Positions 22,256 through 34,745 of a DNA stretch of 64,000 nucleotides are shown here, piece by piece. The position numbers and the translations under genes are program-made. Each line of letters begins with the position of its first letter. Positions within the stretch are counted from its first letter, which is position 1. The notes beneath the pieces were generated by a model. It saw only the letters and a list, made by a program, of their open reading frames with translations. It was not told where the DNA came from and did no database searches. The DNA comes from Cardiocondyla obscurior (lineage: Eukaryota > Arthropoda > Insecta > Hymenoptera > Formicidae): positions 1,989,001 through 2,053,000 of the forward strand of contig NC_091865.1 of the NCBI RefSeq assembly GCF_019399895.1. Direction: 5' to 3'.

Positions 22256-23665
22256 TCTTTTATGGTATTAAAGTGTTATAATGTATACAGTTAATCACTT
22301 TGCACAATTTGAGAGGATTATCTAGAATTGTTTGTATATTACAATAAGTCCGTAAGTAATTCACATAAATTGCGAATTATTAAAATTTGCATTACGAGAA
22401 TGGGGAATCTGCACAACTGAGTAACGATCGGAAAATGCAAGAGCGTATTTAATTTTATTTCCGCTATATAAATCAATAATATAAATTATATTATTTAACT
22501 TTAATTTAAATTATACTCTTCCGGGCACGCAATTATTTTATGGAAAATTATAATGGATATACATATAAAAGTGCAAATTCAAAATAAGGCATTAACGTCC
22601 GCTTTTACCTTGTCCTAATTGCCTTCTCCTTCCGTCTCCTCTTAGTGTGAATCGATTAGTTCTTTTACTCGAGACCTTTCGCGGTTGTTTCTCGCTACTG
22701 GCCTCGACACTCGTTTCGCCGACTTTTGCACATTTTTAGAAATTCAGGTTGCGTTAAATTGCCGGGCACGAATTGTACAGGCCGCGTGTTGCGCTCTGAT
22801 TCGATGGCGGTCACGTCTATGTTGCACGCGAACCTCGATCGTTCAACACGCATATGTCGACTGAAGATGGCAAACTGAGAAAAGCATATGATATGATATA
22901 TGCATACATGGGACATATGAAATCTATTTTATTCGTGGACGAGATATATTAGTTACTTTAGAAAAAGAAATGCATATTTGTATAAATATATTATATATAA
23001 TTTCGTTAATTATTTATATTTTAAAACATTTAGAAAAAGAGATTTTTTTTTACTCTTCCACAAGAAAAATTATATTCAGAAATGTGTCGAGACCAAAGTG
23101 TGAGTAAGTAAATTATTCAGATTTCACAAAACCAGATTACTTTAAATAATAATTAGAATTGCTCAAGGAATTATGAAACACAGCTTTTAAAATAAATAAC
23201 TAACTAGTTATAATCAGACTAATCGAACTATGAATTCAAATCAAGCCACTTATAATTATCTCGATAACAAATTCTCGCGAATTCCTAGAAGTATATAAGT
23301 ACGTAACGAAAAAGCAGAAAGCAATCTACAATGATGCAAAATGGCGTTATTATCAAAAAGACAATTCTTTTGTACCGCTTAAATTCTTTAAAATGCGAGA
23401 GAAATGCTATTAAAAAAAAAAAACTAAAAGAAAAGAAATTTAAGCACTTCTCGTGAGGCCATTCTGTGATTATCGTCATGACAAATTACAGAAACAGCAT
23501 GACACACATGGGTGCACCATGATATAACGCGATATACAAATTATCCAACTTTGTAGTCGCCGTTGTAATTCGTGGGGTATGAAGTTACGATTGCGGGTCT
23601 GGTGTATACGGTACTTGATTACTAGGGCGATTACAAAGTTGTTCCCTCTCGAATGCCCCTTTCGG
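22256..23665. other. AT-rich non-coding stretch
   Basis: No gene, repeat or RNA is recognised. Open frames are at most about 75 codons, apart from one covering the poly-T tract. Confidence 0.5.
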
Positions 23666-23691
23666 TTTTTTTTTTTTTTTTTTTTTTTTTT
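23666..23691. repeat. poly-T tract, 26 nt
   Basis: An uninterrupted run of T inside a weak minus-strand frame (23476-23967), which it would translate as poly-lysine. This argues against that frame being a gene. Confidence 0.85.
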
Positions 23692-26600
23692 CTGCAGCAC
23701 TAGCACAAGGTCGCCAGAAATTCGATGGCGTGTAACAATTGTTTGAGAATGACCGTCGTACAGAAGCGACGACAAATTGCGGAATTCAACTGAACACAAA
23801 ACACTTGGGCAATAACGGATTACACATTTAAAACAAATAACGTTGCGATGCGCAAGAAAATATATATAAGTAATAAACATGATAAATATGCAGATGATAT
23901 CTCTATCAGCTTTGAAATATATATTAATGAATTCACCGTAAATTTGGAAGGTAGATCGATCGTCCAATGTTCATAAATTACAGCTCATTCATCAAGCGAA
24001 AATAATAAATTATGATGTTAACAACATCGGGACGTCAACAAAATAATAGAAAACACATTATTCAGTCGAGAGAATGGGCTGTGACCGATGATTCCGCACA
24101 GAGTGAGAGAATAATATGTAATTATTATTGCCGCAATTATACGCAACCAACCACATAATCTCTCCAAACATTGTAAATATTCTCTGCGACGAGCTGTGTA
24201 AAAATATTATTTTAGCCTCTCTGTTTATAACGTTTTATCTGTCTGTTACCCTCATCAACAAACCCTCATAATTAGTCCAATTTTACGGAGGGTATATACG
24301 CGTACTTTAAAATTAAATACTTACTACGTCTTCTGCGAATTTTCTACTGCTCTTTCTTTTCCCTCTCGATACCAATGACGTTAATTGCTAGCACTACTCG
24401 GGGAAACCTAAATCTTTAAACGCTTTCATCAGCAGCGAATATCAATCAATATTACCAATTCTCTCTTTCTCTCTCTCTCTCTCTCGCTTTTAACCAAAGG
24501 AAAAATATCAAAAGACATTTTTTAATTTCCACAAATATGTTTCGATAATTATGCAATCGTTCAATTATACAGTAAAATTTATAATTCAAAGCAATTATCT
24601 AAAAAAAAAAAAAAGATATATATATATATATATATTTGTGAAAAAGTTTCTATTTAAAATTTTGTTTTAACAAATAACTAATGTATATAGTTGTATTATC
24701 CTCTCCTTTTTTTTTCTTTTTTTTTTTTCCTCAACCATGCGACATCTCATCATGCAAATTTAATTTTTCTTCATGTATCTTTCTCTGTGGATTTTTAATT
24801 CTGGCATACACAATAATTATGATTAGTAATTTAATGTCTGAAGTTGAGTATTGACAAAACTACACCTACAAGATAATTTTTCTGTAATATACTTGGAGAT
24901 AGACGTTATTGTAGAACTTTTTGCCTGCGTATATTATCTAACATATACCAAATGAAAGAGAGATACGTTTCCTCCATAAAATAATTAACATAGAAACGAG
25001 CAGCAAGAGACTTCACGTCGCGATACTGAAGAAAACATGAAAATAAACCAGTCCATTATCGTTCCCTTATTTCTTCCTTGCAAAGTAATTCCACGAGCCA
25101 TCAGATTCCAAGAAATCGTCAAACAACGGTTTCCATCGCGTAATAAATTTTTTCTCAAAGAAAGTTATCACAGAGGTCTTCCTCCACCCTTTCACCCCAC
25201 CCTCCACCCCCTCCTTCCGCCCTCTCTATCATGTTTCGAATAATCACGAGGCAATTAGACATTATACAACATAACAATGAACATTTTATTACATGTAGGG
25301 ACTTATTGCTAGAAATTATTATTTTTGCGGCTTCGCAACTAATATTGGAATACTTCATAAGCTTCTGTTTTTCTGTTCGACGGAGAATGTCATTTCCATG
25401 TCATTTCGCGTTACGGGAGCGCGTTTATATTAAATCGATAGTTCCTTAGCAGTGACGAAAATTGCGGATACGTTGGCTGCTGCAGCCACGAAAAGCGGAC
25501 GTCTGAGGCGTCAGAATTTAATTACGGAAATGGAAGCGGCTTATAACTGTCGTAGCACCATCGCTACCACCACCATCACCGCCGACACGGAGTTTTCCGC
25601 AAAGCTCGGTTCCGTTCGCGCGCATGCAAAATGTTGTGAAAGCAAACGCGTTTCGCTTATGTATTCAGTGGAAGACACTGAGAGAGGAGATGTGATACGA
25701 CAATGGTCACGTCGATCAACCCTCCGAATGCAGATTATACGCTATTTCTGAGGATCTTGTGGCTCTCGACAGTCGGATAGAAATGTAAGGGAGATGCACA
25801 GATACAGATAAAACTGCTGATACGTTAGATGCAATATCCAATTTCATATTCATTTTTTTTTCCCTCTCCCGCCCAATCAATATTCCGTTGTAATGAATTA
25901 AAAAAAAAATACTTATCGCGTGATAGGCTGCGAAAATTAAATAACTACGTTGGGCACAAAAGAAAAATTGGAAGAAAGAAAAAAAATTATATGCACATAT
26001 ATGTATTAGTATGTGTATGTATATAACTTTTACGGAATAAATGATCTGAAAAAAGCCGAAAGACGATAATTAATCTTTACGTTTATTTATTCGTTTCAGC
26101 AAGCCATCTTTCTTCCGATTTTACGAATTTGCAGCAGCCTGTCTACGTTATACATAAATTACGAAGCACGGCATAAATTATGCAACGTGCTGAAAGAAAC
26201 TCATCAGAAAGACCGTTAACTGAGAAATGAAACGCTGAATAAGTAACGACTGGCTAAGCGACGTGGTATTATTAATATCAACATATTCTTTTTAATTAAC
26301 AATTAAAACGACTTTTCGGTCAATGTTCTAACAATTAACAATGACCCGTGAACGAACGGCGCTGTACTGTGCTCGATACCGAACGAATGTCGTACACTTA
26401 TTGATGTGTAAAGTACACAAGAAATGCGTACTTTTATCTAGTTTTTAATTAGCAGTTCACTAATTGATCGATCTTTTATCTTTTACGGTTCTTTTTCAAC
26501 CTTTCATTGTACCCTTACCGCCTCCGTTTTATCTCACTCGAATGGAAACGCGTGGCTTTATCGGCCAATGATGCCAGCATTAAACATCGATTAATTTTTA

Positions 26601-27510
26601 ATATTATGCAGAAAAAATTTCAAGTAACGAAAACAAAAAAAAAACTATCAAACTCATTACCAAACTCCATTATGCTTCAATCACATAATAATACAAGTTT
26701 GCAGATAAAACAATTGCTTTTTGTTTTATCTGATTCGAACGGAGTAAATGTGAAAATATTTTACTGAGCTGATTATTAAGAAGCACAATTTAATTTTTCA
26801 ATATAAAATTGTATAAGACGGAACAGCGATCGTAAATTTTGCAATGTGCGCTCCCGATTTACACGACAGAACAGATATAAAAGTACTGTCGAAACTATAA
26901 TTTATCAAGTTCACTGGACTTGCGTACGTTCACGATGAAATTATTTCTGCACGGAGTTGGGAATTAAATTTGATCGACAGTTCCCGCTTTTTACGATGGT
27001 CCATTATGCCACAAATAATTTTAGATAGATCAAATCGATTATCGCATGCTCTCAAATCTATTGCGTTACATGTCGTTTTTGCGCGCGTATCACATCAATC
27101 TGCGAAGCGTTACTCGTCACTAATGAAAAACTGATGATGGACAGTCGCCATTTGATTTTATTCAACATACATGTCGAAAGTAATCTTTAACGTACAAAGC
27201 TAAATCATTAAGAAACGCTTTTAAGTACAGATAAATAAATATTTTAAAGAATATCCAAAGATATACTTATCACTTTGGAGACTTAATTTTCTGTACTCGC
27301 GGTCTCTTTAACGTCATTTTCTTAATCGCTGATCGTCTGATAATTTTCTCAAGACGGGAATCGGCGGTCAGCTATGCTTTCTCAAGAATGCTTGTCACCC
27401 CTAACCGACAGCCTCCAAGAAATATTGCAAACAGCTCGACAAACCGCTCGTGGCAATAAGGGAAGAGTAACAAAATAAACTTTCGCTCGGCGGCATCGAA
27501 AAAATTTTTT
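23692..27510. other. AT-rich non-coding stretch with microsatellites
   Basis: Contains a CT run (24459-24485) and an AT run (24616-24635). A GCACG-GCATAA-A-TTATGC-AA-CGTGC hairpin lies near 26166-26190. The frame at 25452-25751 (99 codons) sits in a slightly CpG-richer patch, with no recognisable product. Nothing else is seen. Confidence 0.5.
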
Positions 27511-28080
27511 TGTCCGCTTAGTTGTTACCGTGAAATACCTCGAAGGCCCAGAGCCTCCTGGTGCAAAGATGAATAAAGAGAGAAGAGAGGCAAGAAGGAG
27601 AGCGCACGTACGTGCAGCGGTAAAGCGGCGAGAGGAAGAAAAAGAAAGAGCGAGGGAGAGGTGACGCGGACGGACGAACGATAGAGACGATATAAGCGCG
27701 GAGGCGAGGGAGAGAAGGATAGACGCGATGGCGAAAAAGGGATAGAGGGTGGGTTCTGAAAGGGATAGGAAGAGAGTTCTGAAAGGGGGTTGCGATGCGA
27801 GTGCAATACTTTTCCGTGAGACGGCACCAGTGTCGTCGGCCCTGAGGGGTGGGTTCGGGCCGGACTGGGAGTGTGCGTGGGGTCAATGACCGCAGTTAGG
27901 GTGGCTTCCCCCTACCTGGTACCTTCCCTCCTCCCCCGCGCGTGCCCATCACTGCGCCCTGCACTCCTCCGTTTTCCTCCTGTCCCCCTTACCCTCCTCC
28001 TTTCTGCTCGCCCCTTTACTCTACGCCAGGGCACGTTGCGGTAGGTGGAGGTTGGGGCAGGTTAGGCTTAGCTTAGGGTT
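27511..28080. promoter_or_regulatory. CpG/purine-rich island then CT-rich tract
   Basis: 27540-27860 is purine-rich and 27900-28010 is pyrimidine-rich. The minus-strand frames (100-122 codons) are Ser/Pro/Leu-rich low complexity. A GGTTAGG-like degenerate stretch ends the block (28045-28078). This is island-like and has no certain gene. Confidence 0.3.
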
Positions 28081-29080
28081 CAATATCGGGGAAAACACGG
28101 GCTTTTATTTGATCGTTTGCTACTCCGTTTTAAGAGGAAAGGGGATGGCTCTTCCCCAATGGGAGGGAGGAAGGGCGATCGCGAAGAAAGAGGGAAAGAG
28201 CGAGAGAGAGAACTTGAATATACCGGCGCAGGAATATACTCGGGTGCGTACACGCATAGGTTTTCGTAGCTCTATATATTCTTTGAATGCGAGGGAGTTC
28301 TATAACAAAAGCGGAAGGTATTGATACCTTGTTGCGAGCCCGACTTAGAGAAAGCCCGATGTGCAATTTGTCGGAAAATTTCGAATTTATTTTTATTTTT
28401 CGAATCGACGCATCGATCGCTAGTTCGGAGCAAATAATGAGAGTCACGCCTAAAAAAGATGCCAATCTTCTTAATAGATCTTAATGCATTTTTTTTATCT
28501 TATCGCTTTCGAAGGAGAGACAGCTATAAACACGTACACCGAAATGCAGATATAGCGTTTTCTGCGGCGACAGCGGCTAGCGTACGCAATTCTAAGCGAC
28601 AAAGACAGGGGATGAGAGAACGGGAAGAAATCAGTCATCGGCAATCCGGCCGGCGCGGTACATACATATGGTACATGTGAAACTCGCTGCCATCGCCATA
28701 TCTGCCTATCAGCGTACGTACCTACATACATATGCACGTGCACACATAATTTATTTGTCACTAAAAAACAATTTCAATTGTTAAGTACAGACGTACAAAT
28801 CATTTTAGACATTATAATTTTTTTTTATTATCTATTCAAATTATTAAAAATCATATAGCTTATGTCTCAATTAAATGATCGTAATTGGGTGCTTAGTAGA
28901 CATTACTTGTCGCGGCTAATTTTGCTGCAGCTTACAGTTAACGGTGATCGATTGGTCGATGTCAATTGAGACAAGTATCGACTAAGTGGCGAATATTAAA
29001 TCTCGTTCGAACAATTTGAAATCGTTGGACATGTAACGAGATGTAACGCGCGCGCTAACATACACACGCAAACGCGCGTG
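28081..29080. other. non-coding stretch
   Basis: Mixed composition, then AT-rich from 28760. No gene or RNA is recognised, and frames under 112 codons lack domains. Confidence 0.45.

Positions 29081-29167
<87 letters not shown>
29081..29167. repeat. compound (CA)n(TA)n microsatellite
   Basis: About 11 CA units pass straight into about 33 TA units. It is the longest microsatellite in the window. Alternating purine/pyrimidine DNA of this length can form Z-DNA or cruciforms, and it is likely length-variable. Confidence 0.97.
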
Positions 29168-29169
<2 letters not shown>

Positions 29170-32100
29170 TGCACGTTCTCTTTAGTGCTTTCTCCTTATC
29201 TTTCTTTACCCATTTCTCTTCTCTCTTACCCTGTTCATTTTCCTCTCGCGTCGCTTACCCCGGAAACACGTGTTGCGCAAACTTTAAATCTGGTTATACA
29301 GGCGTGATAACAATTCCTCGCGCACGATACTTCACCAAAATCAGAATGCAGCCGGTATTGATTTACGTATCGAGTATCTTGATCATCTTTCCGAATTTAA
29401 ATATTAATTTCTATTTGTTGAGATTTAATCTTTTTTTTTTTCCTTAGTTCTTGTATGCGTATAAATTTATTCTATGCAATATCTATTTATTAGGAAAAAA
29501 ATATGCAAAAACAAATGTAATTTTTGTCCTCTAAATATTTTTCAAAGCGTTCTGATTAATATTAAGATACGATTGCATTTGATGGAACAAATTACTTTGA
29601 TCGAATAAACTGCCCATTGATATTTGATGTATTAAATCGTCTCGTTCGAACGATAATTAAAAACGATTATTTATTCATAAGTACTTTTGTATCCCAACGT
29701 CCACCCAACGGGTCCACATAATGCGTATACATATAACCAGACTGACGTCATGTGAAAGTATTGTGTACTCGTCACAACCCTTTTCAATGTCCATTCTGTC
29801 TTTTTTTCCACACCAGTGTTTTTTTTGTTTCTTTTCTTTTTTTTTTTTGTTTCTTTTCGTGCATATTCAGTAATTTTGCAATATACCTCTATAGATCTGT
29901 TATATTTTGACAATGGAATACAACGACTTTATCGTTAATTGTAGTACAAAACTATCGTATCGTAAAAGCTATTACGGTACACGTGACACTTTTCCGCTAC
30001 AAAAAAAAAAAAAAAAAGAGAGAAAGAGAGAGACTGAGGAGTATCGTGAAGTTCAGATTTCACACGCATTAAGCCGCCCATCTTTGCGAAAAATCACACA
30101 AAACGGATCGCAATAATGCGTCGGGAAAATTCTGAGGAAAAGTTTTACTGTCTCTCTCTTAGCGCCATGGCCGATTTGTTATCCAGCCGCGCGGATGCGT
30201 ATGCACACCTTTACTTCCGGGTTAGGGTCCTATGGGATCTTGCTCAACGACCTGTATCGACATACCTTTTTTTCTCGTCAACATCGAGCGCCAGTGGGGA
30301 CATTCTTTTTCTTCGTCGACAATCAAGAACCTGTCCACAGAAGGATCCCGACCTATCATGCGTGTGTCATCCGTCAAATCGCAAAAATATGAATAAATAA
30401 ATTTTCTTTCGTTATTAGTTAATAACTCAGTTATCATCATAACGTTATTAATAATACTAAAATTTAACATTTTTAATATTATCTGCTAAAGAATCATTAT
30501 ATTTAAATAATTAATAACTTTATCTTATTGAAATGTCGGCATAGAGGTAGCTGTGCGCGTAGAAAGCATAATAAAGTTTACTAATTTACGATTTCGTCAA
30601 TAACCATGCCTGTATAACGGCGGTCATCAGTTGTTCGAAATTTCAACAACTTCCGCGCAAATTCGTTGAAATAACACGCGGTAGGTTTACAGCGCGACCC
30701 ATCTACGTACTCTAATCACATTTCGCTGTAGTTTCGGGGATCGCCTCGTCGGCTGGCGGGAACGTAATTGTTATTTTGCCATTGTGCAATGTAAATGTCG
30801 CTAAAGCGTAGTTTGTTTTACGATAACGCATTGGCATGATGCCGCGCAAAGCAAGTGTAAACGAGGAGAGCACTTTTCCAGTAATGATCCGTTAACAATG
30901 ACCATTGTGGTGGCGACACTTCGTTCGGCTAATACCGAATGGCGACACTCTTCGCAATTATGGTATATTTTACACGCTAATGGAATAGTACCGTAAGTTT
31001 TTTTTTTTTTTTACATTGCTCAATTTTATTTAAAGAAGAAATAGTGCACTATTCGCCTTTTAAATTTTATTAATAACTTCTTTTTTTTTATATTGCAAAC
31101 TGAAAGTAATTTTTAACTGACGACTGAGATCTTATTTCTGAAAATCTTTTATAGTAAAATAGTTCAATACTGAGAATATTCATCGTATCAACTTCGTAAT
31201 ATTACATCTATTTGCAACTACATAATAAACGCAATCTATCAAGCTTATTAAAAAAAAGAATTTAGTATTTGTTGTGATTTATCGCACATGCTGCGAATAA
31301 AACGATAAATCGTGATTTTTAATCTGCGAGACAAAGAGAAAAAGTATCACTGAATGAATCATAAAAATGCTGTGGTATTTGTATATTTTTTTCCGCGCAT
31401 CACCGCATGCTCCTGTCACGAATGCGTGCCTTTTTCGGACGAGTGTCGACAGTATAATCCAGGACAAATGAAAGAGTTGCATTATTTTCGGGCGAACACG
31501 TTAGCCTGCTAAAATCTCTCTCTATCTCTCGAATACCAGCGCGGCAATTTTTCTACTCGTGATAAACTGTAAATAAATGTTTTATTAAATCCGCAGAGGA
31601 AGCACGACCGAATATTTTTATTTGCCGAACGATGTTATTTCTCGTAAAAACGGTATAACAAAAAACAAGAGACAAGATTGATTAAAAAGTGGCTGTTTCA
31701 CAGCGTGAAATTAAAAACTATCACTTCACTCTTGTGACTGACTTCTGTTTACCGCTTTCTATTGTATGAACCGAGTAATTTATTCGGTACGTACACACGG
31801 AAAAATATAACTTTAAAAAGATACGAAGCTTTACTTAACATCGGAAACTAATAAATGCTTTCATCAAAAAATACTACTTTCTTTTTTTTTTGTCTTTGCA
31901 AATATTATTCAACTCATAAAAATACTAATCTAATAATCGACAGTTTTTACCATTTTTAATATTACCAAAAAAATATAATTAAGTATATGTACTATAATTA
32001 ACAGACGTATTTATTAATTATATTTCGCAGAGTAGAAATTTAATAAAGAAAATGGCTTAAAAAGTAAATATTTAATAAATTAATTAATTCCATTGGAATC

Positions 32101-32490
32101 ATAATTTAGTAACAAAAAGTAAATTTCAAATAAAAACTATAAAAAATTGTTTTGTTTTTCTAATTTAGTTCTTTCATAATTAAAAACGTGCACAAAAGAT
32201 AATTACATATGCATGTATGATTTTACAACAGAAATATAATATGTGTTTCCGAGACAGAACCTTTTTTTTTCCTGATCCCGCTCGCCAGTTTTCGAGCATG
32301 CAAAGGGGGTGAACTCATGTCTGTCGAAGGGAGACGACCCACCCTAATTTTGCGTGTTCGAGCGGTTCGCAGACTGCTCCCTTCCTAAAAGTTTCAACCC
32401 TCCAAAGATAGCCCGTACTGACCTACCCCTACTACGTGATTTATGTACGAGCACCGTGCGTAGACTCAAGGGCGACAAGACCCCTCTTGG
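29168..32490. other. AT-rich non-coding stretch
   Basis: A and T runs lie near 29826-29846, 30001-30016 and 31001-31012. Opposed frames at 30116-30400 (+) and 30222-30470 (-) show no family I can name. No RNA gene is seen. Confidence 0.45.
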
Positions 32491-32536
32491 CTCTTTCGAG
32501 ACACACCGGGCGCACAAGTGTTCGTCTCGAAAAGAG
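32491..32536. repeat. 46-nt hairpin
   Basis: CTCTT-TCGAGAC (32491-32502) pairs with GTCTCGAAAAGAG (32524-32536) with one bulged base. Inside it ACAC pairs with GTGT. The stem of about 16 pairs with an 11-nt loop lies in a CpG-moderate patch (32280-32570). It could be a structured transcript piece, but no family is recognised. Confidence 0.55.
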
Positions 32537-33962
32537 GGCTGAAAAATTTCTCCCGCGATCGTGTCTTCCCCGCATATTTTAACGATATGACAAAAGGTAT
32601 CTTTAACACGAAAATGAAACAAACGAACTAAAGATAATGAAGAAATATTAATAAAAAATTTAATATCGATACTATTCCCCTCTAAAAAAAAATATGCACA
32701 TTGTCCTGTTTTTTTTATTCGTAAAAACTTTATCTAAATCCGAAATAGACTTCAAAACGTTTCATAATTAATTCAATTACAAATGACACAACCGCATAGT
32801 CGGCGACAAAGCCCTTAGTCTAAATATGCGAATTCAGAGAAATTTTTCTTTCTTTATTTCCCTTGTCAGTGCGCCGTGTTGTTTTTCATTAGTATTGTTT
32901 TTTAATGGTTTACTGCAATAGCTACTTTGTACCAAGTCTCAGTCGGCGCCGGTAAAGGCGTGCATTCTGGTACGTATCTTTGTCTTGATACGAATAATAC
33001 AACGGTATTACTGTTAATCCGCGAAAAGTGTATGCGCTTATTTCGTGACGCCACGAACAGACGTCTTCTTTTGCCTATTTCCTGACTCTTTTTCTCTCAT
33101 GCTCCCTTCGTTCACCCTCTTCATCCCCCTCTTCCGTCCACGCGCTACTAAATTACGAACGGCCTGCAAAATTGCTTTCGTACGTAAAGAAAGACCGTTG
33201 TCCGTTCCTAGCGGTCGATATTGCCTCCCGAAAGGGGTTTAGATGCAAGGTGCGTAAGTATGTGTGTACGTGCGCATACGTTTCTGCGTTCGCCCTTTGA
33301 ACAATAATCTTTCGCAAAAAGAAGGAAAAAGAGGTGCGTAGTTTCTGCGAACGTGGCCCGCTCGCTCGCTCGCAACTACCGCACGTCTAATTTCTTTTTC
33401 GCGGAAGGTGCCGTTCGATGGATGAGCGGCTTTCGTGGGCAGGAAGTTCGGAACAGCCGCTCGAAGAAACGCGGATAGCGGCGGCGGCAGCGGCTCTCTT
33501 GGAACTACCTCACCAGTAATTACTCCGATACTTGATCTTCCGAGAAGATGAAAACGTTTACCTTTTACATTTTAAATGAAAAAATTTTTAACTTTTCTAA
33601 AAATGAACTCTTCACTGACAACAATATTCCCGCAATTATTTATATATATTTTACTCGCACGCTACGTAAACACATTTCTTTCTCTCTTTTTTTTTTTATA
33701 TTTTACATTAAATTACCTAAAAAATTTTATTTAATTACCTAGATACTATTTTTAATTTTTGAATATAATTTGCACAAAAATTATTCACATTTAAATGTAT
33801 ATATTATATACGTTTTTAATAACTTAATAAAATTTATTTTAAAAACCTGTTATTTTATGCCTGCAATGGCACAAAAAAAAATTGAGAAAAATTGTACTTC
33901 ACGGTACTGTTGCAACGTTGAACATATTTGCAATCGCAATTAAATAATTGAGCCTGTCAGTG
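32537..33962. other. non-coding stretch
   Basis: AT-rich except 33300-33510, where a perfect inverted repeat GAGCGGCT / AGCCGCTC (near 33424-33462) and GCGGCGG triplets occur. A single TATCGATA lies at 32664-32671. No gene is seen. Confidence 0.45.
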
Positions 33963-34011
33963 TCTGGCAATGGCGATTCATTATTGAGAATGTAATCGCA
34001 GTATTGCTGGA
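33963..34011. repeat. 49-nt hairpin with G-U pairs
   Basis: TCTGGCAAT...GCGATT on the 5' side pairs with AATCGC...ATTGCTGGA on the 3' side, using G-U wobbles and a 2-nt bulge. The loop is about 16 nt. It is short for a pre-miRNA, so this is a weak structural call. Confidence 0.4.
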
Positions 34012-34745
34012 AAATCGCAACTTTGTTTTTAACTCCCCTCGCAAGGTCTCTTTAGGTCTCTCCTACAGAGGGATCGCACCTAAGTACTTGTTGCTTTCGA
34101 AAGGCACAGAATCGTGATTCGTTCAGTTATACATATATGCGATTCGCGCTTTGAGCAAATATATTTATAATAAAAATAATGCACGTTATTATATGAATAG
34201 AAAAATATATTGGCAATTATTAAAAATTTTTTTTTCTTAATAATCATAAAAAAATGTTGATAATTATTTTATTCAAAAAATGTATATCTTTATGTTCTTC
34301 GTTTTTGTGCTCAGTTGGAAGACACAACACGCTTTTACATGCAATAATATTTAATTATATCTTTGTCGATTATGTGCAATATTTAAAATTTACATTTTAT
34401 GCCATTCTTTTTTTTTATATTACTTCCAGTAGTAATGTTTACGCAGAGATATCATAAATTATGCAAATAATTAAGAGAATATGTGTTAATTTAATACAAT
34501 TATTAAGTAAATATTCATGCCATAATGAAAGAATACTTTTTTTTATCTCTAACACGTATTATCAATTGCATCTGTGGCACGTGGAATAATCTTACAAGTA
34601 CACGTTAATTGCTTACTGCAATTATTAAAGTTTAAATTATTACTAATAATGATATGTATATCTTTTAAATTTTTGAGAAATATTATAGTCACTGAAGTTG
34701 GTTTTGTCTTCCAAGTTCTTATAATGGTTTAGTCAAGAGAGATTA
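34012..34745. other. AT-rich non-coding stretch
   Basis: No gene, hairpin or repeat is recognised. Open frames stay below 70 codons. Confidence 0.55.

Noticed and set aside
29081..29167. Alternating CA/TA tract considered as a replication origin element
   Set aside because: A plain compound microsatellite explains it, with no other origin features.
30222..30470. Minus-strand frame with a CPHW motif and mixed residues, considered as a transposon protein piece
   Set aside because: 82 codons, no second motif, and no similarity I can name.
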